DNA of 64,000 bases from Bacillota bacterium (GCA_023425025.1 JAFADG010000061.1:1-64000), one strand, 5' to 3'; positions 15,369 through 26,495 are shown, counted from the first letter of the stretch. The notes: generated by a model not told the origin, from the letters alone. Numbers and translations: made by a program.

Positions 15369-16298
15369 ATGCCGCAAGTGAATGAGGTGCTTTCCGTTCT
15401 GAAGGCGAATTACCCTTTGCGGTTTATCGGCATGGAATTCTACAGGTCCGCGGGCAGTATCTCCTACATTGTCACGGCCGGCTGCAAACGGCACTTTTTG
15501 AAAATCATACGCCCCGCGTTTGTTGATACGGCGCACTCCTCCATCGACATCCACCTGCACCTGCTGATGAGCGGCGTTCCGGTGCCGTCCATCATTTATA
15601 CCAAAGAGAACGAGCCCTTTGTTTCCGTTGTGCGGCCGGATGGCACCTACCTGTATGTGCTGTATGAATACCTGGCAGGCGGCGAACCGGACATCAAAAA
15701 GGACGCCGCCGAGCTCGGCCGCCTGACGGGGCAGCTTCACCAGGTGATGCAGCGCTACCCCGGCCAGCTTATGAAAAGAGAACGGCACTTTTTTATTGAC
15801 CGGTATATACGGCTGCTGGAAAAGAAGGGGTATGCGAAGGCCGATGCGTTTGAGGCTTACGGCCTTGAGGTCTGGGAAAAGGTCAAAGATCTGAAAAAAG
15901 GCAACTGCCATGGCGATTTGTACATCGGGAATATATTAAAAGCACCGGATGGGAAAATGTACGTGCTCGATTTCGATACCTCCTGCCACGCGTTTCCCAT
16001 GTACGATGTGATGATGCTTTGCAACAGGACCGACTACTTTCAGTTCCGGCAGGATGGGTACTGTGCCTCCAAAGCCGCCTTGGAATGCTTTTTGCCGGGA
16101 TACCTGCAATATGCCGCCCTGGACAAAGTAGATTTGGACGCGTTTTTTGATTTGATCGCCGTTTACCATTTTCAGCTGCAGGCCACCATTATGGAAATCC
16201 ATGGTCTTGACTGTGTGGACGCGGCCTTTTTTGACAAGCAATTGGACTGGCTCAACAAATGGCGGAAGCAATGCGACGCAAAAACGCGGCGGAGGTAA
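15369..16298 (+). CDS. Phosphotransferase of the aminoglycoside phosphotransferase (APH) fold
   Basis: 309 residues. The kinase-like catalytic loop GNCHGDLYIGNIL (about residues 178-190) and the metal-binding YVLDFDTSCHAFPMYDV are typical of the APH/choline kinase group, which phosphorylates small hydroxyl compounds. The N-terminal lobe has KRHFLKIIRPAF with the probable ATP lysine. The substrate is unknown, and there is no strong reason to call it a resistance gene. It starts after GGAGGGACGG and is followed closely by the ThrE exporter pair. Confidence 0.8.
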   Translation: MPQVNEVLSVLKANYPLRFIGMEFYRSAGSISYIVTAGCKRHFLKIIRPAFVDTAHSSIDIHLHLLMSGVPVPSIIYTKENEPFVSVVRPDGTYLYVLYEYLAGGEPDIKKDAAELGRLTGQLHQVMQRYPGQLMKRERHFFIDRYIRLLEKKGYAKADAFEAYGLEVWEKVKDLKKGNCHGDLYIGNILKAPDGKMYVLDFDTSCHAFPMYDVMMLCNRTDYFQFRQDGYCASKAALECFLPGYLQYAALDKVDLDAFFDLIAVYHFQLQATIMEIHGLDCVDAAFFDKQLDWLNKWRKQCDAKTRRR

Positions 16299-16308
16299 GC
16301 CGGAAGGT

Positions 16309-17109
16309 ATGACGATTGACAAAAATGACAATATGCCCGTTTCCAGCGCCATGATGATGGAGGCCGCCGGGTTGGCCGGCCGGCTGATACTGGAAAACGG
16401 CGGGGAGATTTACCGCGCGGAGGATACGGTGGAGCGCATGGGCCGGGCCTTTGGCTGCACAAAGGTGGAGGTGTTTGCCGTGCCCAGCGGCGTATTCATC
16501 ACCCTTGGCTTTCCGGGCGGAGAGGAGAAAACCACTGTCCAGCGCATACGCAAAAGGGGCACCCACCTAAAGAAAGTGGATGACGCCAACCAGGTCAGCC
16601 GCTTGATCGCCGCCGGGGAGCTTGATATCCATGAAGCGCTTAAGAGCTTGAAGGAGATTGCCGCCTGGGAAGACAAAAAGGGCCTGGCGTTTATGCCCTG
16701 GGCCGCGGCGCTTTCTTCCTTCAGCTTTGCTTTCATATTCGGCGGAAGCCCCATCGACGGCGCCGTGGCATTGGTCTGCGCCGCCCTCACCCAGGGGCTG
16801 ATACGCCTGATCAAAAAGTACAGCCTGCATTATATTGTGACCAGCCTGGCCGGCGGCATGATCTGCACGCTGATCCCCCTTTTGTTCCACCGGCTTTTCG
16901 GGATCGGCCTGGTGGACGCCATGGTCGCCGGGGCGCTGATGCCCCTGCTGCCTGGGCTGGCCATGACCAACGCGGTGCAGGATACCATGCGGGGCGACAT
17001 GCTCTCCGGCGTTACCCACGCCGCCCAGGCGCTTTTGATACTGGCGCTGGTGGCCGGCGGCGCGCTGGTGGCCCAAAGCCTGTTTTTGCTGCTGGAAAGG
17101 GGGATCTGA
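16309..17109 (+). CDS. Threonine/serine exporter, ThrE N-terminal component (DUF1212)
   Basis: 266 residues. The cytoplasmic N-terminal domain (LILENGGEIYRAEDTVERMG, GVFITLGFPGGEEKT) is followed by five hydrophobic helices (about 120-262). This matches the DUF1212 half of the ThrE exporter family. The ATG at 16309 follows GGAGG and a second GGAAGG; the frame stays open upstream but overlaps the kinase gene. The gene for the matching second half begins one base after its stop, so the two form a split two-gene exporter. Confidence 0.88.
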   Translation: MTIDKNDNMPVSSAMMMEAAGLAGRLILENGGEIYRAEDTVERMGRAFGCTKVEVFAVPSGVFITLGFPGGEEKTTVQRIRKRGTHLKKVDDANQVSRLIAAGELDIHEALKSLKEIAAWEDKKGLAFMPWAAALSSFSFAFIFGGSPIDGAVALVCAALTQGLIRLIKKYSLHYIVTSLAGGMICTLIPLLFHRLFGIGLVDAMVAGALMPLLPGLAMTNAVQDTMRGDMLSGVTHAAQALLILALVAGGALVAQSLFLLLERGI

Positions 17110-17110
17110 T

Positions 17111-17563
17111 ATGTTGGGTTCCCTGGTCATGGCCATCCTTGCCAGCTTTTTTGCCACACTGGGCTTTGGCGTACTTTTGCACGCGCCCAGGCGTGCCCTG
17201 CTGCCCGCCTCCGCCGCGGGCATGACTGCCCATGTCTGCTGCTATCTGCTGTACACCGCCGGGATTTCCGAGCTGGCGGCCATCTTCGCCGCGGCTGTTG
17301 GCGCCGCCATCCTTGCGGAGCTTATGGCCAGGCACATGAAAATGGCTGCCACCGTCTTTATCACCCTGTCCATCATCCCCCTGGTTCCAGGTTTGAATCT
17401 GTACCGGGCCATGGCCTTTTTTGCCCAGGGGCAAAGCGAGGCCGGGCTGAATGTGGGCATATCCGCCATGGTAACCGTATTGATGATTGCCCTGGGTATC
17501 GGCATGGGCTCGTTTCTGGTGCGCCTTGGCCGCGGCGCGAAGCATGCGCAGGCCGGAAAATAA
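17111..17563 (+). CDS. Threonine/serine exporter, ThrE C-terminal component (DUF3815)
   Basis: 150 residues, almost wholly hydrophobic, with four to five helices, and a segment typical of the small ThrE_2 subunit: FITLSIIPLVPGLNLYRAMA. It starts one base after the stop of the larger subunit and is followed by a hairpin. Together they should export amino acids such as threonine or serine; the substrate is inferred from the family only. Confidence 0.88.
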   Translation: MLGSLVMAILASFFATLGFGVLLHAPRRALLPASAAGMTAHVCCYLLYTAGISELAAIFAAAVGAAILAELMARHMKMAATVFITLSIIPLVPGLNLYRAMAFFAQGQSEAGLNVGISAMVTVLMIALGIGMGSFLVRLGRGAKHAQAGK

Positions 17564-17580
17564 TACGATGCTTTACAAAC

Positions 17581-17625
17581 GGCCGCCCGGCCGGAGACTT
17601 CCTCCGGCCAGGCGGCCTGCATTTC
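17581..17625. terminator. Terminator between convergent genes
   Basis: GGCCGCC...CCGGAG / CTCCGG...GGCGGCC nested arms with a short ACTTC loop, placed between the ThrE pair and the convergent peptidoglycan-binding protein gene. Confidence 0.7.
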
Positions 17626-17641
17626 ATTTCTGCTTGTCCAA

Positions 17642-19321
17642 TCAGCGCACGATTTCCACATAGGTCTGCCCGGTCATCTGCTTCCAGTAATTGCGGATGA
17701 CGTTCTGGTTTGTTACGCCATAGTCCGGGTCATTCTTCTGGCACTCGGCCATATCCCGCAAAAAGTGCACGCACAGGTGGCCGTCAAAGCCGTTGCCGAT
17801 GATGGAGCCGCTCAAATGCGGGGTGTTGTGGGTCGTCGCCAGCGTCCAGCGGCCATCCGGCAGCCTGACAAACACGGGCTTGGGCGTCCAGGTGGTCTTG
17901 TTGCCAAAGGCGACGTTCATGATCTGCGTATCGCGCAGCGTAAGAGGCTCGGAGTCGGCGTGACGGCCCAGGGAATACAGCCGGAATGTCCAGCTGCGCT
18001 TGGTGGCAGGGTCGAACACCAGTATATTCTGCCCGCTTTTCATGCTGGGCTTGACAGTGTCATACCAATGCAGGAGCTTGACCTCGCTGATGCTGGGACC
18101 GTCGATGATGCCGGCTCCCTCCTCCAGCGGAGGCAGGGGGGTGGAAGCATCCTTGGCGCTTCCGCCGTAGAGCACCTGCTGCGTACCGGAGCCCGCAATA
18201 CCGTCAGATACCAGATCGTTGCGCAGCTGGAAGTCTGCCACGGCCTCCCGCGTCTCCGTGGTATAGGTGCCTGTGATGGTGGCCTTGTAGCCCAGATTCT
18301 TCAGCGCGGTTTGCAAAGCGGTGACAGCCGAGCCGGTGGAGTTCAGCTTCAGGGTGGTATAGGTGGGCGGCGGTGTGGCGGCAGGCTCGTCCGCCGCGCG
18401 GGCGCTGCCGCTTTGCAGTACGGCGTATGTCTTTGGGCCGGCCAGCCCGTCGCTGGTCAGGCCGTTGTTTAACTGGAACGCCTTTACCGCGGCAACGGTG
18501 GCGTCGTCATACGTTCCGCTGATGGCGCCGGTATAGTACTTGAGGTTTTGCAAAAGCTGCTGTACAAGCTTTACATCCTCCCCCGTGTATCCCTTGCGAA
18601 GGGTGCGGCTGAGCGTCACGCCCGATGTGGTCGGCGCGGGCGTCGCGGTGGGCGCCGGCGTAGCGGCCTCGGTTGGCGCCGGTGTCGGTGTGGCGGCGTC
18701 GGTCGGCGCAGGTGTGACCGCACCCTGCCCGGTCTGGGCATACAGAAGCGTAAGCGTCTTGGAACCCGCCAGGCCGTCGGCCGTCAGCTTGTTGTTCTTT
18801 TGAAACTGCTTGACGGCGGCCTCCGTGCCGCGGCCGAATTTGCCGTCCGCCGCTCCCGGGGTATATCCCAGGGAGATCAACGCCTGCTGCATGGCGGTTA
18901 CGGCGCTGCCGCTGGAACCATAGCGCAGCGTGGCATAGCTGCCCGAGCCGGAATTGCCGTTTGAAGGCGCCGGTGTGGCTGGAACGGAGGTTTCAGGCGT
19001 CTCGGTAGCCTGCGGCGCTTCCCCCGCGGAGCCGTACAGGGTGGTCAGTGTATTGTGGCCGGCAAGCCCATCCACCGCAAGTCCCTTGCTTCTTTGAAAC
19101 TGCTTGACCGCGTTTTCCGTTCCGCGGCCAAACTTTCCGTCCACGCCGTTGGTATCGAAGCCCAAATTTGTCAGCGCCTGCTGCATGGCGCGCACCTGCT
19201 CGCCGCTGCTGCCATAGCGCAGCGTGGCGTACCTGGTTTCCGCAGGCGCGGTGATGAAGGATGTCATGCATAGGACAACCGTCAAAACAAGTGCTATTTT
19301 TGCGCGAAGCGCAGATCTCAT
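17642..19321 (-). CDS. Secreted protein with four peptidoglycan-binding repeats
   Basis: 559 residues. A signal peptide (ALRAKIALVLTVVLCMTSF) precedes four PG_binding_1 repeats (about 30-95, 130-195, 250-315, 330-395), each with the FQ...DGLAG..T pattern. Repeats 2 and 3 are joined by a Thr/Ala/Pro-rich linker. The C-terminal 150 residues form a separate domain with TWTPKPVFVRLPDGRW, ATTHNTPHLSG and GFDGHLCVHFLRD. I do not recognise a named family, but the clustered His/Cys residues suggest a catalytic wall domain. The ATG at 19321 is 10 bases after GGAGG; a TTG two codons earlier is possible. It acts outside the cell at the wall or in the spore coat/cortex. Confidence 0.8.
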   Translation of the reverse strand: MRSALRAKIALVLTVVLCMTSFITAPAETRYATLRYGSSGEQVRAMQQALTNLGFDTNGVDGKFGRGTENAVKQFQRSKGLAVDGLAGHNTLTTLYGSAGEAPQATETPETSVPATPAPSNGNSGSGSYATLRYGSSGSAVTAMQQALISLGYTPGAADGKFGRGTEAAVKQFQKNNKLTADGLAGSKTLTLLYAQTGQGAVTPAPTDAATPTPAPTEAATPAPTATPAPTTSGVTLSRTLRKGYTGEDVKLVQQLLQNLKYYTGAISGTYDDATVAAVKAFQLNNGLTSDGLAGPKTYAVLQSGSARAADEPAATPPPTYTTLKLNSTGSAVTALQTALKNLGYKATITGTYTTETREAVADFQLRNDLVSDGIAGSGTQQVLYGGSAKDASTPLPPLEEGAGIIDGPSISEVKLLHWYDTVKPSMKSGQNILVFDPATKRSWTFRLYSLGRHADSEPLTLRDTQIMNVAFGNKTTWTPKPVFVRLPDGRWTLATTHNTPHLSGSIIGNGFDGHLCVHFLRDMAECQKNDPDYGVTNQNVIRNYWKQMTGQTYVEIVR

Positions 19322-19354
19322 AAGCAATGTTCCTCCTCATGAGGTAGTAGCCAT

Positions 19355-19383
19355 AGTATACCAAAAGATAACGTAAACGTAAA
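19355..19383 (-). promoter_or_regulatory. Promoter of the peptidoglycan-binding protein gene
   Basis: Minus-strand TTTACG, 17 bases, TATACT, 33 bases before the start codon. The -35 is weak. Confidence 0.45.
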
Positions 19384-19524
19384 TAAGTTTTAAGAATTTA
19401 TTACAATTATTTATTATTTTTGTGTTGTCTGTAAAATGCGGCGTTCTTTCGCAAATGCGGAACAAAACAAGAAGGAAAACACGTTAATATGAAAGAATAA
19501 TGTTGCGTTCGAGGAGGGATGGAC

Positions 19525-20478
19525 GTGAACAAATCGCGGTTGGCTCGTATCAAATGGTGGACGGGCCTTGTTTTGGTGGTTGCGGCCCTTATGGTGATAC
19601 CGGCGGCATTGGCGCAGGATTCCTTTGTGATCAAGGCGGATACCCTGGACATGGGCAGGCTGACAGACAGCGCATATGTGGAAGAACACCTGTCCGCCGC
19701 CACGCAGTACATACGCATCACGTATGCGCTGCCGGGCGCCAGCCAAGTACGGCTGCAGGTTGTGCAAAGGGATACCGGCAATGTCGTTATGGACAAGAAT
19801 TACGGCCAGGTATCCGGCACCTTTAACTCCGGGGATATTTATTTGAAGTATTCCGGCAGCGCCACCGTCCCCTATACCGTCACCCTGACGGTTGGGGATC
19901 AGACGTACACCTTCCCCTTTTTCCGCAAGCTGATGCGGCTGAAAAACAACACGGCGTGCACCTTCGGCGTGCGCATCAAGCAGCTGGACAAGGGGCTGAC
20001 GGACGCCTGGACCATGGCGACACCCCTTGACCTTCAGGAGATCGCCGCCCTTCCCGGCGGCATCAAGCGCATCGACATATGCGCCAGCAACATGTACGTT
20101 ATCGGAACGGTTTTGGTCCGCGTGCAGGACGGCATGCTGCGCGTATCCCTGCAGCTTGCGGAAGACAACACATCGGACAACAGCAAATTCGAGATTCTTG
20201 AGCAGCGGCTGTTTTTGATCACCAGCCCCCTAGACTGGAACAGCATCGATCCCAGGCGTTTGGCCGAGAACGAATTTGAAATCGGTACGGATATTTCGCT
20301 GGAGGAGCGCCTGCCGGGGGTTCAGTACGCGGTTTTGTACCTGCCGGTCAAGCTGTCCTATGACCCCAACGGCCTGGATCGTTTCAGCTACAACACGAAA
20401 GAGGATCTGGAGCTGATCCGTCAGCTGGAAATCTGGGATGCCATGAAGGAATCGGAAAAATCCGCTTCCGTCGGCTGA
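19525..20478 (+). CDS. Secreted protein of unknown function
   Basis: 317 residues. I do not recognise the family. A signal peptide or anchor (WWTGLVLVVAALMVIPAALA) is followed by a beta-rich region of about 100 residues (YIRITYALPGASQVRLQVVQ, PYTVTLTVGDQTYTF) that may be an Ig-like fold. A second region (about 150-300) ends with a helical, charged tail. The GTG at 19525 lies seven bases after GGAGG, whereas the ATG two codons earlier abuts it, so GTG is preferred. It is divergent from the peptidoglycan-binding protein gene, and both products are exported, so an envelope role is a reasonable guess only. Confidence 0.75.
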   Translation: MNKSRLARIKWWTGLVLVVAALMVIPAALAQDSFVIKADTLDMGRLTDSAYVEEHLSAATQYIRITYALPGASQVRLQVVQRDTGNVVMDKNYGQVSGTFNSGDIYLKYSGSATVPYTVTLTVGDQTYTFPFFRKLMRLKNNTACTFGVRIKQLDKGLTDAWTMATPLDLQEIAALPGGIKRIDICASNMYVIGTVLVRVQDGMLRVSLQLAEDNTSDNSKFEILEQRLFLITSPLDWNSIDPRRLAENEFEIGTDISLEERLPGVQYAVLYLPVKLSYDPNGLDRFSYNTKEDLELIRQLEIWDAMKESEKSASVG

Positions 20479-20497
20479 ACGTTCCATCGTCCTGCAT

Positions 20498-20524
20498 GCC
20501 CCGCTTCACGGCGGGGCTTTTTTG
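20498..20524 (+). terminator. Terminator after the 19525 gene
   Basis: GCCCCGC TTCACG GCGGGGC followed by seven T. Confidence 0.9.
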
Positions 20525-20604
20525 TCGGCAGTGATCAATGCATGGACCTTTTGCCCGCCCATATACTGTATCAGCGCCGATTGCGCAAAAGGGCGGGATT
20601 AATA

Positions 20605-21642
20605 ATGAAGCGCTTTGCTGTTCCGTTGGTTTCAGGTTTGCTGGCCGGCTGCATGCTGTGTTTCCCGGAGGAAGCGGCCCAGGCGGCCGCCGATGCGTTA
20701 AGGCTGTGGGCATTTGCCATACTGCCCAGCCTTTTCCCCTTTCTGGCCTGCATGCTGTTTGTATCCGGCAGCCTGACGGGTCAAAAAAGAAGCGGTACAA
20801 ACCGCTTCCTGGGCCTGCCAAAGGGCATGGCTGCCTTTTGGCTGATGGGCCTGATGAGCGGCTCTCCGGGCGGGGCGCGCCTTGTGCAGGAGCTTTCCCT
20901 CAAGAATGAGGCAGGCCGCAAGGCCATCCGGCGGTTTGCCCTGTATTCGGGCACCATGAGCCCCATGTTTTTTGTGGCCACCCTGGGCGGCTGGCTTCAC
21001 AGCACGCGTTTGGGCTGGCTGATGCTGCTTTGCCACTGGCTTGGCGCGTTCCTTACAGGCCAATTGTCCCGCTTTTTCTTTGCGGCCCCTCCGCTGCCGG
21101 ACAATGAATCTGTCGCCGGGAAAAAGCCGCCCGCCCTGGCGCAGGTCATGCAAAGCGCCGCCATGGCCATGCTCACCGTATGCGGCCTGATGGTATTGGG
21201 CAGCGTGGCCGCCAAGATGGTGCAGTGCGCGCTGCCGGGTCTGCCGGACGCGGTGCTCACCGGGCTGCAGGCTTTCATGGAAGTGACCGCCGGCTGCTCC
21301 CGCATCATGCAGCTGCCGCTTCCGTCCGCCTATCCGGCCCTTCGCCCGGCGCTGCTTTGCGCCGCCGCTTCCTTCAGCGGCCTGTCCATACTACTGCAGA
21401 ACCTGGCCTTTTTGCAGGAAGCGGGAGTGACCCTCCGGTTTCTCATGGCTGGCGCCCTTTGCCGCGCGGTGATCTCCTTCGGGCTGATCCATCTTGCGTA
21501 TCCCCTGGCCGGCGCGCCGGCCGTTTTGACGAGCGTGCCGGCCGTACAGGCGGCCTCCGCCGCCCCCGCGATCGCCGTCATCGTCTGGCTCCTCAGCCTG
21601 GCTTTGCCAGGCATACTGCACAGAAAGAAATTGTTTTCTTGA
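20605..21642 (+). CDS. Nucleoside-recognition-type membrane protein, sporulation YlbJ-like
   Basis: 345 residues with about eight hydrophobic helices. The segments LWAFAILPSLFPFLACMLFV and WLMGLMSGSPGGARLVQELS, followed by YSGTMSPMFFVATLGG, match the YlbJ/gate-domain pattern of sporulation integral membrane proteins. YlbJ is known to be needed for spore formation in Bacillus; transport of a spore-core compound has been suggested. The ATG at 20605 follows GGGCGGGA; an upstream frame extension has no ribosome site. It precedes secA on the same strand. Confidence 0.72.
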   Translation: MKRFAVPLVSGLLAGCMLCFPEEAAQAAADALRLWAFAILPSLFPFLACMLFVSGSLTGQKRSGTNRFLGLPKGMAAFWLMGLMSGSPGGARLVQELSLKNEAGRKAIRRFALYSGTMSPMFFVATLGGWLHSTRLGWLMLLCHWLGAFLTGQLSRFFFAAPPLPDNESVAGKKPPALAQVMQSAAMAMLTVCGLMVLGSVAAKMVQCALPGLPDAVLTGLQAFMEVTAGCSRIMQLPLPSAYPALRPALLCAAASFSGLSILLQNLAFLQEAGVTLRFLMAGALCRAVISFGLIHLAYPLAGAPAVLTSVPAVQAASAAPAIAVIVWLLSLALPGILHRKKLFS

Positions 21643-21668
21643 TTCCCATCTGTTTCCCATGGTATAAT
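21639..21668 (+). promoter_or_regulatory. secA promoter
   Basis: TTGATT, 18-base spacer, TATAAT, 45 bases before the secA start and overlapping the end of the ylbJ-like gene. Confidence 0.75.
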
Positions 21669-21713
21669 AATTGGCAGCATGTGCGGGAAACGCCCATGCG
21701 CAAGGAGATTAGC

Positions 21714-24407
<2,694 letters not shown>

Positions 24408-24409
24408 CG

Positions 24410-24576
24410 TCAACAAAATGATTCTATCATTTTGTTGAGCTCTCACTTTTCTCCTGCGTGCTTTGCACGCGGCCGGAGAAAAGCGCAAGGAATGTTTGCT
24501 CCGCAAACCCCGCCCGTCCGGCAAAGCCGGACGATACGATTGCAAACGAGGGCGCTGCGCCCCTCGTTGCTCCCTG
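24410..24576 (+). other. Five-hairpin structured intergenic element, copy A
   Basis: Directly after the secA stop come five hairpins: CAACAAAATGA/TCATTTTGTTG; CTTTTCTCC/GGAGAAAAG with inner GCGTGC/GCACGC and a one-sided GGCC bulge; TTTGC/GCAAA; GTCCGGC/GCCGGAC with an AAA loop; and ACGAGGG/CCCTCGT. Conserved linkers are CCCGCCCG, CGATACGATT and TCCCTG. The copy between glnS and gltX keeps the linkers and loops while the stems differ by paired changes, which points to a selected fold in RNA or single-stranded DNA. Its function is unknown. Confidence 0.6.
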
Positions 24577-24634
24577 CAAAACGGTCAAAATCTTCTTGGA
24601 TGATTACCAAAATAGTGTATAGGGATGTGATGGC

Positions 24635-25733
24635 ATGATTGAGTTGGATCAATTCCGGCAGGACCTGATTCGGATCCGTGAAAGCATTATGCAGGCAGGT
24701 GATGCACTTTAACATCGCTCGCATGAAGGAAGAAGTAAGCGAGTTGGAAGAGGAAATGAACGCTCCGGAATTTTGGAACAATTTGGAGCGGTCTACCAAA
24801 GTGAATCAGCGCTTAAGCGCGCTTCGGGGCAAGCTTGCCCATTACAACAGCCTTTGCGCCCAGGCCGACGACATCGAAGTCATGATGGAATTGGCCGAGG
24901 AAGGCAGCGATGAGGACCTGGTGCAGGAGGCCGGCCAGTCCCTTGAAGCGCTCCGCAAGGATGCCGACACCCTGGAGCTGGAAACGCTGATGCGGGGCGA
25001 GTATGACGACAACAACGCCATCTTGTCCCTGCACGCGGGCGCCGGCGGTACCGAAGCCCAGGACTGGACGCAGATGCTCTACCGCATGTACACCCGCTAC
25101 TGCGAGACCATGGGCTTTAAGGTGAAGCTGCTGGACCTGTTAGACGGCGACGAGGCCGGCATCAAGAGCGTCACCTTTGAGGTGGAAGGCGAAAACGCCT
25201 ACGGCTTTTTGCGGGGTGAAAAGGGCGTGCACCGTCTGGTGCGCATCAGTCCTTTTGACAGTAACGCCAGGCGGCACACCTCCTTCTCCTCCCTGGACGT
25301 GGCCCCCCTGCTGGAGGACGACGCCGCTTTTGAAATCAACATGGAAGAAGTGCGCATCGATACCTACCGGGCCAGCGGCGCCGGCGGCCAGCACGTTAAC
25401 CGCACCGACTCCGCCGTGCGTATGACCCATATTCCCACCAATACCGTCGTGCAGTGCCAGAACGAGCGCAGCCAGGTGCAAAACAAGGAAATGTGTTTGC
25501 GGATGCTGCGAAGCAAACTGCTGGAGCTGCGTGAGCGGGAAAAAGAAGAAAAGATGGCGGATATCAAGGGCGAAATGAAAAAGATCGAGTGGGGCAGCCA
25601 AATACGCAGCTACGTCTTTCAGCCCTACACCATGGTCAAGGACCACCGCACCGGCTTTGAATCCGGCAATGTGGACGACGTGATGAACGGCAACCTTTCC
25701 GGCTTTGTGACCGCGTATTTGAAGATGCAATAG
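24635..25733 (+). CDS. prfB: Peptide chain release factor 2, programmed +1 frameshift
   Basis: RF2 ends translation at UGA and UAA. The first frame (24635-24709) encodes MIELDQFRQDLIRIRESIMQ and AGDAL, then meets TAA at 24710-24712. The rest continues in the +1 frame from AAC at 24711 (NIARMKEEVSELEEEM), giving 365 residues, the usual RF2 length. The shift site is CTT TAA C, with the Shine-Dalgarno-like AGGTGA ending four bases before CTT, as in the classic RF2 cassette, except that the stop is UAA, not UGA. The body has the GGQ loop (YRASGAGGQHVNRTDSAVRM) and an SPF-type stop-recognition motif (VRISPFDSNARRHTSF). Confidence 0.93.
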
Positions 25734-25738
25734 GAACG

Positions 25739-25795
25739 CCAGGGGAGACTTTTTAGGAAAAAAGTCTCCCCTGGACCCCTTCAAAAACCTTTATG
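25739..25795 (+). repeat. Family-1 G-rich hairpin repeat, copy 4
   Basis: CCAGGGGAGACTTTTT and AAAAAGTCTCCCCTGG arms with an AGG loop, then the tail ACCCCTTCAAAAACCTTT. It starts six bases after the prfB stop. Confidence 0.78.
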
Positions 25796-25799
25796 GGTA

Positions 25800-26495
25800 A
25801 TGATGATGATGAAGATTTTTCGGGCCCTGGGGTACATCGCATTCTCGCTGATGCTTCTTCTTGGGCTTTTATGCGGGGCAATTCTTTCTATCGGCGGCAG
25901 CGCGCAGTATATGAATACCCTATTTCTACGCCATGCCGACCCGGGCGTCACCGGGGTGGATACGGCAGAGTATCCAGCTTTGGCGCAGAAAATCACCGCT
26001 TATCTATTGGGCCAGGCAGATACATTTCAGACAACGCTGTCGGTTCATGGGCAAACGCGGGAAGCCTTTTCGGAAAAAGAGCTTACGCACATGCAGGATG
26101 TCAGGAATCTCTTTGCCTTGTGCAAAACGCTTCTGATTGTGAGCATTGTCTGTGTGCTGCTCTGGCTTATTCTTGCGTTTATTTATCAGCATGGCCTTTC
26201 ACAGCTTACAGCACGAACGTATCTGATTACCAGCGCATGCTTAGCCGTGCTGGGGCTGGGCCTTGCAATCTGGGCTGCCATTGACTTTCACACCCTGTTT
26301 ACGTTATTTCACAAGGTGTTCTTTACCAATGATCTTTGGCAACTAGACCCCAAGCAGGACCTGCTTTTGCAGTTGATGCCTACCGGCTTCTTTGTGGATT
26401 ATGCCGCCCGCATCGGGCTTTTCTGGCTCTGCGGCGCGATGATTTTTGCGATAGCCGCATGCATATACCTGAAGAAAAGGAAGCAGCGCACATGA
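25800..26495 (+). CDS. TIGR01906/DUF1461 integral membrane protein
   Basis: 231 residues with four hydrophobic helices (near residues 8-30, 103-127, 138-160 and 205-225). The pattern FHTLFTLFHKVFFTNDLWQL followed by DPKQDLLLQLMPTGFFVDYA is the family's most conserved part. Function unknown. Four ATG codons stand in a row at the start and no strong ribosome site is visible. Its stop codon overlaps the tsaD start by four bases, so translation is coupled. Confidence 0.82.
   Translation: MMMMKIFRALGYIAFSLMLLLGLLCGAILSIGGSAQYMNTLFLRHADPGVTGVDTAEYPALAQKITAYLLGQADTFQTTLSVHGQTREAFSEKELTHMQDVRNLFALCKTLLIVSIVCVLLWLILAFIYQHGLSQLTARTYLITSACLAVLGLGLAIWAAIDFHTLFTLFHKVFFTNDLWQLDPKQDLLLQLMPTGFFVDYAARIGLFWLCGAMIFAIAACIYLKKRKQRT

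Noticed and set aside
15369..16298. Aminoglycoside resistance gene
   Set aside because: The APH fold is clear, but the sequence does not match a known resistance class by eye and lies beside a threonine exporter, so only a general kinase call is made.
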